64,000 nucleotides of DNA, taken from contig OX235279.1 in NCBI GenBank assembly GCA_944472155.2, forward strand, positions 50,999,564-51,063,563, written 5' to 3'. The position numbers and the translations under genes were made by a program. Positions 17,576 through 29,108 of the stretch are shown here, piece after piece; the first letter of the stretch is position 1, and each line of letters opens with the position of its first letter. The notes below the pieces were generated by a model. The model had not been told where the DNA came from and made no database searches. It saw nothing but the letters and a program-made list of their open reading frames with translations. Source of the DNA: Trichobilharzia szidati (lineage: Eukaryota > Platyhelminthes > Trematoda > Strigeidida > Schistosomatidae).

Positions 17576-17609
17576 ACGTTACGCAGTAGCAATAATAATA
17601 ACAGTGAGT

Positions 17610-17790
17610 TTGTTTCAGACATTATTGCCGATTCAGTTTGGAATTTTTAGCATGTTATAGATTATTGAATCTAATGTTCTGTTGTGCAAGTGGAAAGACA
17701 AAATTAACAGTTATAACAGAGCTGAAGTGATGTTTAGAGTTTTGAGAAAATAAACAAATAAAAACCAAAAATTGCTAGGATTATAAATAT
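17610..17790 (-). repeat. 3'-UTR-like piece of a non-LTR element (right part of a split copy)
   Basis: Matches 53130-53310 (GGAATTTTTAGCATGTTATAG, TTAACAGTTATAACA, AAATAAACAAATAAAAAC). Together with 15018-15210 it makes one copy of the repeat that is contiguous at 52880-53330. The 15.2-17.6 kb DNA was therefore probably inserted into it. Confidence 0.65.
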
Positions 17791-20427
17791 AAGAAGAGCA
17801 AAGTATGACGTATCACCACCCATGGAACGTGAATATCCGAATGAATTCGAGCCAACTGTTCCGAAAATACAGTTGTTTCCACAAAAAATAAAGCTGATGT
17901 ACCAAAGAAATATAGTGCGTAATGATAAAACTAATTGAACAGGATATTTTTATCTGATATGGCTTAAAAACAGCCTTCAATTATAATGGGGGTTATCAAC
18001 TTTTAAGTTGGACCATTTCCTTCACATGTAATCACCGAGGTGACAGATGATGAGCTTCTTTTGTGACCCGTGTGTCGCTCTTATACGCATATATATATAT
18101 TGGAGGACGACGACATTTAGCTTCATTGATTACTCTGTCGTCGTTACACACTGCACCTTAATACATATGCTTTCATTGCAGATATTGCCTCTTCACAGTC
18201 GACTAAGGAAAATTATTACTAACAAACAGTAGTAGCACCTCACTATACCTAACTTCAATCGGGCGTTATTCTTGCCTTTTACGCATGTAACATCTAAATT
18301 AACATCATTAATCACCTTACCACCATTCTTTAGACGAGCAAGAGTGGCGTTTAAGCCCTTACGAAATATTTATTTCAATGGGTGCATTTATAATATCACA
18401 AATATTCCATTTTTCAAGTGCGGATCCTCTGTTTATACTTCACGAAAGCCTTTATATAAGCTGCGCGACCGCAGAAGTTACCATTTTAACCTGGGAAATG
18501 AAATGAATAAGTGCTACGACATTCAGTACCTTTCAATTAAAAGGTTGTCATTCCAATGTTATCTTACCAAATAATCAGCTCACTTTCCTTTCTGTCTATA
18601 AAATCATATGAGTACCACGAAATTTTCACAGCCCTAAATTCAACACACTTCTCCATCGTGCAGTAAAGTACGTTTCATTTGCTTAAATTATCCGATATTT
18701 ATGGCCGTAATTAACAGTTCACAATAAATTTTCACAATCCTGATGCACTGCAACGTGTCATTTCGATGACAACTAGGTGCTGGTTCAAAATGCTGAGTAC
18801 GCCTTTTACCATTTTTACAAGATTGTGGTTAAAGTGTGGTATTTAAAATGAACTTCAGCCAAAGAACCTCAAGAAAATAATGTAAAACAACCCAAATGTG
18901 ATATATCAATGACGGCTGACTTCTGAACTAATCAGCTGATGTGTGCAACTATGCATCGCCGTAGACCTAAGAAGGATGTTATTTTACCCGATCGCCGGTG
19001 AAATAATAAACCAACAGTCAATTTACCATTAATGTTGCAGTAATTTGGAACACAACCTAGCTGTCCAGTTATGAAAAAATTGTATGCCCATTTTTAAGGT
19101 CACGATGAATTTCCACCATGACCAGTTAAAGCTTACCGTCCATTAGTTTCCCAATGAAATTTACATTTTTGAGCTTTCGGGAAGTTTTGACGTACTCGAT
19201 CAATTTTTGCCACTGTAATATTACCAAATGCGCCAGAAACCTGTTTAGACACGTTTTACAGATACGGGAGAGTTAATATGTGAGTTGTATACTTAATTAG
19301 GGGAAACATTATATGAAATTAGCATTTTAATGTGAAGAAGTTTTCTCCTCTTATCTGACAGATTTTGTCTAGGGAAATTTTGGAGGATCAATTTCGGAAT
19401 GCTTTCCTCTGTTTCATGAGTTTTTGGAGATATAAGGTAGTAATCGCAAAAATGTTTATGCTTAATGGGAAGTAGATATTGAGTTGAGAACTAATGAGCC
19501 ACTGAACTACTACGACTGTTCTAGGCTACGATAGTGAACTATTTATAGGATGAAAGGAAATTTAATTGCAGTCTAGTCAATCCTTCAGGAGTTGACGCGG
19601 TATTGTGATAATAATTTATATTTCTTATAAACGGGTGTTTGCAAGAAATGCAAGCCATTTTTACAGGCACGATCACTCATGTTGTAAATTACAATCACGA
19701 AGTATTGCAAATTAATACTTTTTCAAAAGCGATCAGAGCAGGTTCTTATAAATATTAAATTGTAAATCCTTCACCATAAAAGTTTAGCGGCAACCCAAAC
19801 TCCGTTCTGTTTCCTGCTGATAGTTACGATCCGCCAGTAAACCGTGTATATTTGGGTAGGTGCTATGTCACCACGTTATTAAACGCTATTTCAGGAAGAG
19901 AAGAACGTCCCAGGAAACACAGAAGCAAGTGTCCAGTTAAACATACAAAGAAATATTGTTAAAGCAATAAGTAATTTTCAGTCAATAAGCCACCAGGAAC
20001 CACAATAATAGAGAATTAATCCGTTGAAAATGAAAATAGGACCATGTGGAAGCTGGAAATTATCATGCCGCTAGTCAGTGAGCTTCCAAATGCAACCATC
20101 AGTATGCGTTCATTATTTCCTAAATAGCTAGATTAATTGGCGTCGAACAGATAGTTATGGGGATTTACTATTTGTATGAAGGCATATTCCACAAATGTCA
20201 TCCGGTATGCGTCGCGGAATAAGGTTATGGGTAATTCCGGAGACAGTTTTAGGATATGGGACCAGTAATGTTTGCAGATCATTTGTCATTGTAAGTGGCC
20301 AAATATCCACATTCTTTATTCTCATTCAAATAGTCCTATAGAAGCTAAAATGGTGAGAGAAAAAAGAAGACAAACGACGGCAGCACAGAAGAGAGCAAAT
20401 GGAGTCCTCAAGGAGTGATCCATAAAT
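17791..20427. other. Gene-free stretch
   Basis: About 2.6 kb without a recognisable gene or transposon domain. A 100-residue frame at 18272-18574 plus is not recognised and has no supporting signal. Confidence 0.5.
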
Positions 20428-22338
20428 TTATATATACATACCATTGATATAAGAATAAAACTTGGGCACTGTGGTAGAGTGTAATTCCATTATGGGTAAA
20501 TTTTATTTTGATAGAGTCTCACAGTGTTATACAGTAATATTTACTGATGACGTTTCGAGCACAATTTATTGCTCATAATCATATCAAGGTAATCACACGA
20601 CTTCCTAAATTCATTTATATAGTTCCATTATTTTTCACTTGATTTCCACTTGATTTGATTGGTAGTGTTATTTTCCATATTTCGGGTATTAGTGATGATT
20701 CATTCCTATTGCACGTGTTGGGTGTAGATTCGACCAATAGTAGATTTTAGAAATACCCCTACATATGAATTATCAAAACATTTAGCTCTAATATTATGTC
20801 CCATTAGAAATCGTTCAAATTCTAGACTAACTAATTCATATGAAATGAAAAATAAACTAAATGACATACAACTAGATAATGATGAAACAATGGTTAGTTT
20901 TGATATAACCAGTCTTTATACTAATATACCAGTCAATATGGCCTTAGAAGCAGTTAAAAAAGAACTAACTGCGGATACTGAACTCAATCATAGGACAAAG
21001 CTGTCCATTGAAGAAATTATTTTAGGGGTTCAGCTATGCCTCACATCTACTATCTTTAGATTCCAAGGCAAAATATATAGACAAACTGAAGGTGTAGCAA
21101 TGGGATCACCAATATCCCCTATCGTAGCAGATATATTTATGGATAGCTGGGAAAATATGGCACTTAATACGTTTAATCCTACTCCAAAAATATGGTGGAG
21201 ATATGTGGATGACACTTTCACAGTGTTAAAAACAGAACATATCTCTAGCTTCTTGACACATATTAACTCACCAGTAGAGGGGATAAAATTCACATTTGAA
21301 TCGGAAGATGAACAAGGAGAGTTGGCTATGCTAGATTGTAAAATAAAACGAATAGAAGAAGGTAAACTTCACACTAGTGTGTATAGAAAACCAACGCATT
21401 CTAATAGATATTTAGATTTTAATTCGTCGCATCCGTTAACTGTTAAGGCAGGCTTAGTTAAGTGTCTAACAAACCGAGCCATAGCACTAAGTAGCACAAA
21501 AAAAGACCTAAACGACGAGATAAAACAGATAGAAGAAGCGTTGGTGTTGAATAATTATCCTTTAAAATTCATTAGGAAGATAACTAAAGGCCAGAAACAA
21601 AATAAAAATAATTGTGGAACTAGTAATGATAACATAAATAAGAGAGAATATAAGTCATCGACAGTTATACCATACAAAGAGGGGACATCTGAGACCCTAC
21701 GTAGGATTCTAAATAAAGCAGGAATTAGGGTGGCATTTAAACCTACAAACTCACTCAGGGACAAGCTCTGTAGGTTAAAGGACCCAGTGGACCCAATTAA
21801 ACAAAATAATATAATTTACAAAATACCCTGCAATGACTGTGAGGTCAACTACATAGGTCAAACTAGTAGGTCAGGAATAGTCAGATTGTCAGAACACAAG
21901 AATTTAGCTAAGATAAGAATGGTTGACCCAGAAAAGATAAGTAATTTAGAAAAAAGCTCGGCAATTGCAATGCATGCATTAACACACAACCACACAATAG
22001 GGTGGGAGAGGGTTAAAATTCTAAAAAGTAATCTAGGTAGGTGGAGAGAGAGGTTGATTACTGAATCTTTGTTCATCGAATCTACACCCAACACGTGCAA
22101 TAGGAATGAATCATCACTAATACCCGAAATATGGAAAATAACACTACCAATCAAATCAAGTGGAAATCAAGTGAAAAATAATGGAACTATATAAATGAAT
22201 TTAGTAAGTCGTGTGATTAACTTGATATGATTATGAGCAATAAATTGTGCTCGAAACGTCATCAGTAAATATTACTGTATAACACTGTGAGACTCTATCA
22301 AAATAAAATTTACCCATAATGGAATTATATATACATAC
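20428..22338 (+). mobile_element. Penelope-like element (subfamily A) with inverted 252-bp terminal repeats
   Basis: A 14-bp direct repeat (TTATATATACATAC) flanks the insertion at 20428-20441 and 22325-22338. Arm 20482-20733 is the reverse complement of 22076-22327; the arm includes the end of the coding sequence, the 3' untranslated part and a GAGCA...TGCTC-GAAACGTC hairpin. The left end has 40 additional bases (20442-20481) not found on the right. Inverted partial copies (pLTRs) and short tails are known features of Penelope-like elements. Confidence 0.9.
20728..22194 (+). CDS. Penelope-like reverse transcriptase with GIY-YIG endonuclease, 5'-truncated
   Basis: The frame is open from 20728 to the stop at 22192-22194 (about 488 codons) and has no natural start; the first ATG (20845) lies inside the RT domain. 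Visible in order are TPTYELSKHLA (before motif A), MVSFDITSLYTNIP (motif A), GVAMGSPISPIVAD (motif B), WWRYVDDTF (motif C, catalytic YVDD), MLDCKIKR and VYRKPTHSNRYLDF. A GIY-YIG module follows (IIYKIPCNDCEVNYIGQTSR, RLSEHKN, then the ERLITESLFIES glutamate region). Full Penelope proteins are usually 800 residues or more, so the N-terminal half is lost. The part present has no stop, pointing to a fairly young insertion that cannot move by itself. Confidence 0.9.
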   Translation: MRPIVDFRNTPTYELSKHLALILCPIRNRSNSRLTNSYEMKNKLNDIQLDNDETMVSFDITSLYTNIPVNMALEAVKKELTADTELNHRTKLSIEEIILGVQLCLTSTIFRFQGKIYRQTEGVAMGSPISPIVADIFMDSWENMALNTFNPTPKIWWRYVDDTFTVLKTEHISSFLTHINSPVEGIKFTFESEDEQGELAMLDCKIKRIEEGKLHTSVYRKPTHSNRYLDFNSSHPLTVKAGLVKCLTNRAIALSSTKKDLNDEIKQIEEALVLNNYPLKFIRKITKGQKQNKNNCGTSNDNINKREYKSSTVIPYKEGTSETLRRILNKAGIRVAFKPTNSLRDKLCRLKDPVDPIKQNNIIYKIPCNDCEVNYIGQTSRSGIVRLSEHKNLAKIRMVDPEKISNLEKSSAIAMHALTHNHTIGWERVKILKSNLGRWRERLITESLFIESTPNTCNRNESSLIPEIWKITLPIKSSGNQVKNNGTI

Positions 22339-22664
22339 ATTCTATGTATTAACTATGTTTGTAAAACACAAAAGATTGAGCGAAGAAATATTTACTTTTC
22401 AATTAGATCCTCTTCTCTGGCTCTACTCTAATATATATAGCATTTTTACAATACACAACAATTTACCAAACAAGTGGTGATATGTTTGTTAACAATATTT
22501 AAACAGTGTCGAAATGTCAATGGGTAGATAATTAACGCAGAAAATCAATACACATTTAAAAAAGTAGAAATGGATAGAATAAATTAATTTTACAAGAATA
22601 ACACGTAATTAAAGATGAAGCGGTCAAAATAAAAATAAAATAAAATAATTTGGACAATTATAAT

Positions 22665-23210
22665 TTAATAGGGGGAGGGGAGCGACGTAGTCCTGTCTTG
22701 TAAGGATGGCCACGGTAAGCAAAGTGGCTGTACAAATTTCTTCTGTACACATAGGCTTGGCTTCTTAAGGTGGATTCCGATTGCTTCTGCTGTCTGTAGA
22801 AGACGAACTCTTAGAGCAAAGTTGAGATTAGTCGGAATGCGATAAATGATTTTGAATGCAGTATTCACATCAACCTTGTGCTCGGTATCAACAAGGTGTG
22901 CTAAAATAGAACTCCGAATAGATTTTGTTTGTCCCTTGCTTAACCACGCTGGATGATGTTCAGAAATACGACGATGAAACTGCCTTATTGTACGCCCAAT
23001 GTAGCTGGCTCCGCAGCTGCAGTCAAACTGGTATACACACATAGAAGAGGCAAAATTAGGTAGTTTGTCCTTATTTCTCGAACATAGAATAGGGGTGGTT
23101 GTGAAGAGACAACGTACTTCTGCTGCATAATAAGCTCTTTTAACTGCATTCTTCAAGCGCTGTGTTATGATCTCACTGATGTTGTCACCGAGGAACTGCA
23201 ATTTTATGAA
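22665..23210 (-). pseudogene. PLE GIY-YIG endonuclease fragment, inverted copy
   Basis: The minus-strand copy encodes the same C-terminal module as the plus copy at 23211-23811 (SCGASYIGRTIRQFHRRISE, then HHPAWL, ending CVQKKFVQPLCLPW), from KLQFLGDN onward. The frame runs on past 23210 into the other copy read backwards, which is not meaningful. No RT domain is present. Confidence 0.85.
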
Positions 23211-23811
23211 TATGAATTCAGCACCAAAGAGAGTCAGTATTGCTACAGTTTCGAAAAAGCCAATGTTCATAAAATTGCAGTTCCTCGGTGACAACATCAG
23301 TGAGATCATAACACAGCGCTTGAAGAATGCAGTTAAAAGAGCTTATTATGCAGCAGAAGTACGTTGTCTCTTCACAACCACCCCTATTCTATGTTCGAGA
23401 AATAAGGACAAACTACCTAATTTTGCCTCTTCTATGTGTGTATACCAGTTTGACTGCAGCTGCGGAGCCAGCTACATTGGGCGTACAATAAGGCAGTTTC
23501 ATCGTCGTATTTCTGAACATCATCCAGCGTGGTTAAGCAAGGGACAAACAAAATCTATTCGGAGTTCTATTTTAGCACACCTTGTTGATACCGAGCACAA
23601 GGTTGATGTGAATACTGCATTCAAAATCATTTATCGCATTCCGACTAATCTCAACTTTGCTCTAAGAGTTCGTCTTCTACAGACAGCAGAAGCAATCGGA
23701 ATCCACCTTAAGAAGCCAAGCCTATGTGTACAGAAGAAATTTGTACAGCCACTTTGCTTACCGTGGCCATCCTTACAAGACAGGACTACGTCGCTCCCCT
23801 CCCCCTATTAA
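23211..23811 (+). pseudogene. PLE GIY-YIG endonuclease fragment, forward copy
   Basis: The meaningful part starts at about 23211 (NSAPKRVSIATVSKKPMFIK), which aligns with NPKKRELSTVPKKILYMSLE of the PLE at 29109-30260. It continues through MCVYQFDCSCGASYIGRTIR (GIY-YIG core, with a Cys pair), the conserved RISEHHPAWL and CVQKKFVQPL to a stop at 23811. RT motifs are absent because of 5' truncation, so no complete enzyme is encoded. The frame itself is undamaged. Confidence 0.85.
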
Positions 23812-24294
23812 ATTATAATTGTCCAAATTATTTTATTTTATTTTTATTTTGACCGCTTCATCTTTAATTACGTGTTATTCTTGTAAAATTAATTTATTCT
23901 ATCCATTTCTACTTTTTTAAATGTGTATTGATTTTCTGCGTTAATTATCTACCCATTGACATTTCGACACTGTTTAAATATTGTTAACAAACATATCACC
24001 ACTTGTTTGGTAAATTGTTGTGTATTGTAAAAATGCTATATATATTAGAGTAGAGCCAGAGAAGAGGATCTAATTGAAAAGTAAATATTTCTTCGCTCAA
24101 TCTTTTGTGTTTTCCAAATGTCTAAATGGGGATATTTTCTATATTGAACTATGTTTGTGTTGGTACACTAACTAACTAGTCCTGTTATGTTAACTTTTAT
24201 ATTAGGTGTGAACTAATATTAATGTCTCGTGTAGAAATGTTTATCATCTACTTCCAATAATATTAACATTTATAGTTGTGGTTTCATAGTATTT

Positions 24295-25553
24295 TCAAAA
24301 GGGTGTAGGAGTCAGACGCAGGGGTGCATTGTCATCTTCGAGCAGTCTGGTGACTGAAGAGATGAACACTGGAAGTGTGTTTGCATCACGCACATTAGCT
24401 AGTAGTCCACTCAAAATGACTGAAAACTTACTGAAGAAGTTGTGCCGCATGTAAGTCTGACAATGCTCTATAGCAACTAGGTTGTCATGATTTCTAAGAT
24501 TGTAACTGATGACAGTGGTAGAATTAGTTATTGGCCTGGAGGAGTGCAAGAGATGGTTAGTTAGTTTGTAGTGGAAAATAAGGTTTAGCTTAAGACGTCT
24601 TTTCCAGAGTGGTTCTAATCTTAGTCTGTCGTAACGCTCAGAGTACATTCTAAACCAAGAGTTCTTGAGGTAAATTTCCGTTGCACTTTCTCTAATTTAA
24701 GCGTGTCATTCTGTTGAAGTCCACTAAGAATAAACGGGCAGTATTCTAAAATAGGTAGAACGCATACTTTGTTTAATAAAACCCTAGTTTCACAACAAAA
24801 GAAATTGAGAGTTATGCATCCCAGGAGCCTTCGTGTTTTACATCCAGCATAATCAGTTTGTTCAGAGAACGTTAAGTTACTAGAGTATCTGATACCGAGA
24901 TTTACGACCGAGGTGAACTTGGCTAGTTTTCGCCCATTTGCTTCAATAGTGAGGTCAAGGTTACTACTGCCGATACAAATCCAACCGCATTTGTCAATGT
25001 TAAGCGTTAGACAGGATTCAGCACACCATGTTGCGAGACCACTTAGTTCAAGATGTATTTTACTTACCATATCGTTTAATTCATGACTTAAGCAGGAGTA
25101 AACGACTTTGAGGTCGTCAGTATATAAGAATGGTTCACCTGAGGTGAAGCAGTTACAAATGCTGTTAATGTAGACTGCAAATAAAAGTGGTCCTAGGACA
25201 CTACTTTGCACAACCCCACCTGTCATCTGCCTAGGATGAGGCAATACTAACCCGACTTTGGTTATTTGTACCCTGTTGCTTAGAAATGACTTTAACCAAT
25301 TGAGTAATGGATTGGGAATCCCACATGAGTACAGCTTTTCAAAGAGAATACTGTGAGATACCATTTCAAATGCTCTAGATATATCGAAGTAGAGAACAAC
25401 GACTAGCTTACGTGCTTCGCGACTACTAGTGATGCAGTTGAAAAAGTCGAAGTAGCAATTTTCGAGAAATCCTTGTTGAGACCTTGTAACAAGATCTTCC
25501 CTACGTAGATAGTCTGATAATTGATCTTTGACAACTTTACCCACAATTTGCAA
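24295..25553 (-). pseudogene. CR1-like reverse transcriptase, decayed
   Basis: The minus frame 24621-25553 shows RSQQGFLENCYFDF, VVLYFDISRAFEMVSH (motif A), GGVVQSSVLGPLLFAVYINS (motif B; intact relatives have PQGSVLGPLLF), FLYTDDLKVV (motif C, YTDD instead of the usual YADD), NIDKCGWI and LGIRYSSNLTF. After a frameshift near 24640, 24295-24648 gives the C-terminal RYDRLRLEPLWKRRLKLNLI typical of CR1/L2-type elements. The frame is closed upstream at 25554. Confidence 0.85.
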
Positions 25554-27133
25554 GAATACTGAAGTTACATTTATAGGTCTTTAATTGCAAATGTTTGCCT
25601 TATCACCAGATTTGTAGTGTGGAATTATAAAGCTAATTTTCCACTCATTAGGGTAGGTGCCAGTGTCCATAGATATTGAGAAGAATTTAAGAAGTAATAG
25701 AGGAATACCGCACCTACTGTTTTTGAAAATTATTGAAGCAAGGCCGTCCGGTCCCGTGCTAGTAGAATGTTTAAAGCTTTCAACTGCTTGTCCTATTAAT
25801 TAATTGGTGAACACTACGCTTCTGAGAGAGGAGCTAGTAAAGGGTGCAGTTCCACAAGAAATGTGTGTTTCTAAACCAAATTTTGCAAACCACTCACTGA
25901 AAAGTTAACAGATAATGGCAAGCTCATTGTAGATTACTTTGTCGTGAAGTAAGTAAGGGATGTCCCACGTCGACCGCATTCGTTTTTTAAGAAGTGTTGT
26001 TAGGTTATAAACTTTGAAAGTACTTTTAAGTGCACTTAACTCTTCGTTGAGGTCCTTCTCAGGGCGCAGGCACTTGACAGATTCAGGTAACCTGTGGATC
26101 AAGTGCAGTAGTGATTTTTCCTCAGTGGAATAGTACTGTTTTATCAACTTCCTTAACTCATCGCAGTATGCCCTTGCAATGCATTCAGCTAGGTGCCTAC
26201 TTAATTTCACTACCTTCTTAGGAGCAACATTATCTATATAAAAGGTAACATTCCGGTAGAATAGGAACACTACAGCCCCCAGACAGTCAGTGGTAAAATA
26301 TTCATCCCATTGACAGAGCCGAATGAGTTCTTTGACTAATCCCTAGTCTCCATGTTTGTAACTACGGCATATCATGCTCCCTGAATCTTGTTTGTTCCCT
26401 GTATTTGATGGTGAAAAAAGCAGAGAGTACAGTACCATTAAATGGTCACTACTGGAAAATCTTTTACCAACATAGGTGGAGACTGGGATTGTGTCATTAC
26501 AAAACACAAAATCCGAAATGTTGTCACCACGGGTAGGTGTATGGACGGGTCGTTGGCATCGATAACAGTTGATTTTGGCAAGTAATTCGTCGAAGATTTG
26601 GGGGCCGGAACTGATTATCCAGTTGACGTCGGGAAGATTGGAGTCCCCTTCAATTGTTTCGTAATTAGCACTAAACGGTGAGGCCTGTGCAAGTGATTTG
26701 TTAATGACGCATCACCTTCTTTGGTTGAACATGGTGCTCGATAAACACAGCCTATGAGGAGTTTGTACTTACCTCCTTGTAAGACAATCCAGATTGAATC
26801 GGGTACCTCACTCATTATTTCATCTCCCACCTAACTGACAACGAATGAGTTATATATATACATCTTGCAATCACTATTTTTACAGAGTACAGTGTAATCA
26901 TCTATACCTATATTCACATCAAGTGTAGAGGAAAAGCACCATGATTCATTTCTCAGAGCTACAGTAGGCTTGGCGATTAATAATGACGTCCTTAGTTCAG
27001 ACAACTTGTTGGCATAGGAACGTGCTTTAATTAGTAATAACTTGAATAGGTCATGGGATACCACAAACTGGCTCAAATAATCAAAATAAATTAATTCTAT
27101 TTGTGCGTCAGCATCGGAAGAGTTTTGAATCAT
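25554..27133 (-). pseudogene. CR1-like endonuclease and linker, decayed
   Basis: Reading the minus strand, 26831-27133 has ARSYANKLSELRTSLLIAKP, then ALRNESW, the start of the endonuclease domain (the NKL and ESW blocks). 26615-26830 has KYKLLIGCVYRAP, and about 26400-26640 in another frame carries LPDVNWI and the SSDHLMVL catalytic end. 25905-26270 is the linker before the RT. Several stops and frame changes separate the pieces. Confidence 0.75.
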
Positions 27134-28640
27134 AATAGGGACGGACTAGGTTTACATACATAGGGATTAGAGAGTGAGGAGGTTGTCCTAGATGCCATCG
27201 GTCCTAACAGTGCTTCGTGATTGTTAATCCAGTTTGTACCGGTAGTGGTGGTCGCGAAAGGGAGGCGCATTGAAAATTATAGAATTGTAAGGTCTACACA
27301 TCAATCTACTATTCGTCATACCGGTACATGTATTTGTGTTGTTTTCTTAACCAGAAGAATATTACAGGGCAGGTGCTTCGGTTGCAGGACTCTGGGGGTT
27401 TTGGAACCCTAAGTTTCTCTAAGGCGGAGTAGCCTGGAAACCATCAAATATACTTGTTTTTCGAGAGGATTTCTTCTTATCAAGTGTGGGTTTGTTGACA
27501 CGCTTACTCTCAGCAGGCTTATTGAATACAAAGTGTAACAACAAAAGACAAGGGCCAGGCAACAGATCGTTCATTTAGGAAACCAACAGATATTTATAAA
27601 TTTTCATGTACATTATTATAGATTATTGTAAGCAAACAAACAGTCTTCTGATTGGTGGTTTCTCGCTGAACGTTAATCTTTCATCTCTTTGTGGCCGTTT
27701 CTTGAAGATCAGATTATCTATGCACAAATTGTATCCGCCTACGTAAAGTCCGCTGTGACTGGTTGTTGAATCAGTCTTTGTTCTTATTTTTCTCACGACC
27801 AATATTGGGGACGTAAACATTGACGTAAATTACTGTCTACCGATTTGGCTAGCAGCCAGCCCTCACCACAAAAGTATTCTTCTCCATCATTTGACTCAAT
27901 CCTGCGAAATTTGTTCACCGTGGTGAGGTTACCACGTTTAGGCGAAAATTTCTTAGAACAACTTGCAGTAGTACTAGCTTTTTTAACACCTTTCAGTGAG
28001 GCTATATTTACAGGGATGCTGACATCTAAATCAGTTCCTAGTTCCATTGGCAGGAGTGGTTGTTGTGTAGTTGGCTGAATGCTACTATCATTACTAGGTG
28101 ACCGTTGCAGTACACAATCCACTTTAGGTAAATTTAAGCCAGAGGAGGTGACCAGATTATTACCATGTATTATTTTGCGTTGACACCGTGTTTTATCCTG
28201 AGCTATGGATAAAGACTTATAACTGCTTTTAGTCTTAAATGATCTTGAAATTTAGTAAATTAGCATCAAGAGAATTACCGAACTTAAAAATGAGGGGACA
28301 ATTAGACTGGGTTCTCTTTTCACGAAGTCTTTTGCATTCACAGATCACACTAGCCATGCTGCAGCAATCCAGCATTTCGTTTTCTATAGTCTTCAGAGTC
28401 TCGGATATTGTAGACTATAGCCTGATGAGAAAAGGCTGTGCACTTCATTACTTCGACGGTCAAGCAGTCAATGAGATTTTCCGCTTTATTTAGGTCGCTC
28501 GGAGAAATTTTAGGTTGTTTATTTAAAAGGCAGGCTATTCGGTGTACCATTGTGTTGTTTATTTTTGTCATGGAAATTGGAAAGCGGATATTAAAGATCA
28601 TAGTAAGTGATTTAACACATATAGGCCTCATGTTTCAACT
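27134..28640 (-). pseudogene. Probable first ORF region of the CR1-like element
   Basis: Minus-strand frames at 27623-27820, 27793-28122 and 28350-28631 sit just upstream of the endonuclease, where ORF1 of a CR1-type element belongs. The peptides (for example LNKQPKISPSDLNKAENLID) carry no domain I recognise; assignment is by position only. The region between 27134 and 27620 has no clear frame. Confidence 0.4.
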
Positions 28641-29108
28641 GTGAATATGTAAGACATCAATTCGCCTTCAGAATTAAACTTGAATTCAGGCAGCATAAAT
28701 TATTTGAGCCAATCACTAATTTCAGTAATCATTCGAGAAATATGGATATACTCCATTCAATTATGAAATAAAAGGGCTTATACAGGCTGATGCAGTCCCT
28801 ACCAACTCATGAAATATGAGGCAGCTTGATTTAAATAACGCTTTTAGCTATCATTCTAATCAAGTCACTAAGTTGTACTTTCACGACTTCTGTGATCGCA
28901 CTACCAAAACATCACCCAGAAAAACCAGGTTAACTCTTCCTTTCAAAATTGAGTACTGAGTTTTTATTGGTATAACTGTATTGCTATTAGTGGTCAATGT
29001 AAGTTAATAATGCTTTAATTGTGATCAAAGTACCTATTATTATATTCATTATATTAGCCACGATAATGAACGCTAGCATGATTATGCAAATATATAGAAG
29101 ACAACAAA

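Larger units (their letters stand above)
22351..24158 (+). mobile_element. Penelope-like element (subfamily B), 848-bp head-to-head palindrome with TSD
   Basis: Arms 22363-23210 and 23266-24113 are reverse complements with a constant coordinate sum, meaning no net indel over 848 bp; their encoded peptides are identical where compared. The centre (23211-23265) continues the coding frame of the plus copy. AACTATGTTTGT (12 bp) occurs at 22351-22362, flush with the left arm, and at 24147-24158. The plus copy has 33 more bases (24114-24146) before the right repeat. Confidence 0.9.

Noticed and set aside
20521..20560. CTGATGACGTTTCGAGC on the plus strand as a hammerhead core
   Set aside because: The CTGATGA is followed by the complement of GAAAC, not by a stem II and GAAA; it is the reverse strand of the GAAACGTCATCAG segment.
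21030..22154. Minus-strand ORFs inside the PLE coding region (for example 21858-22154 and 21030-21293)
   Set aside because: They are shadows of the RT/GIY-YIG frame on the other strand.
22665..23309. A 214-residue minus-strand ORF with the same start as the plus-strand ORF at 23167
   Set aside because: Both run across the palindrome centre; only the part of each within its own PLE copy is meaningful, and the shared start is copied from the inverted arm.
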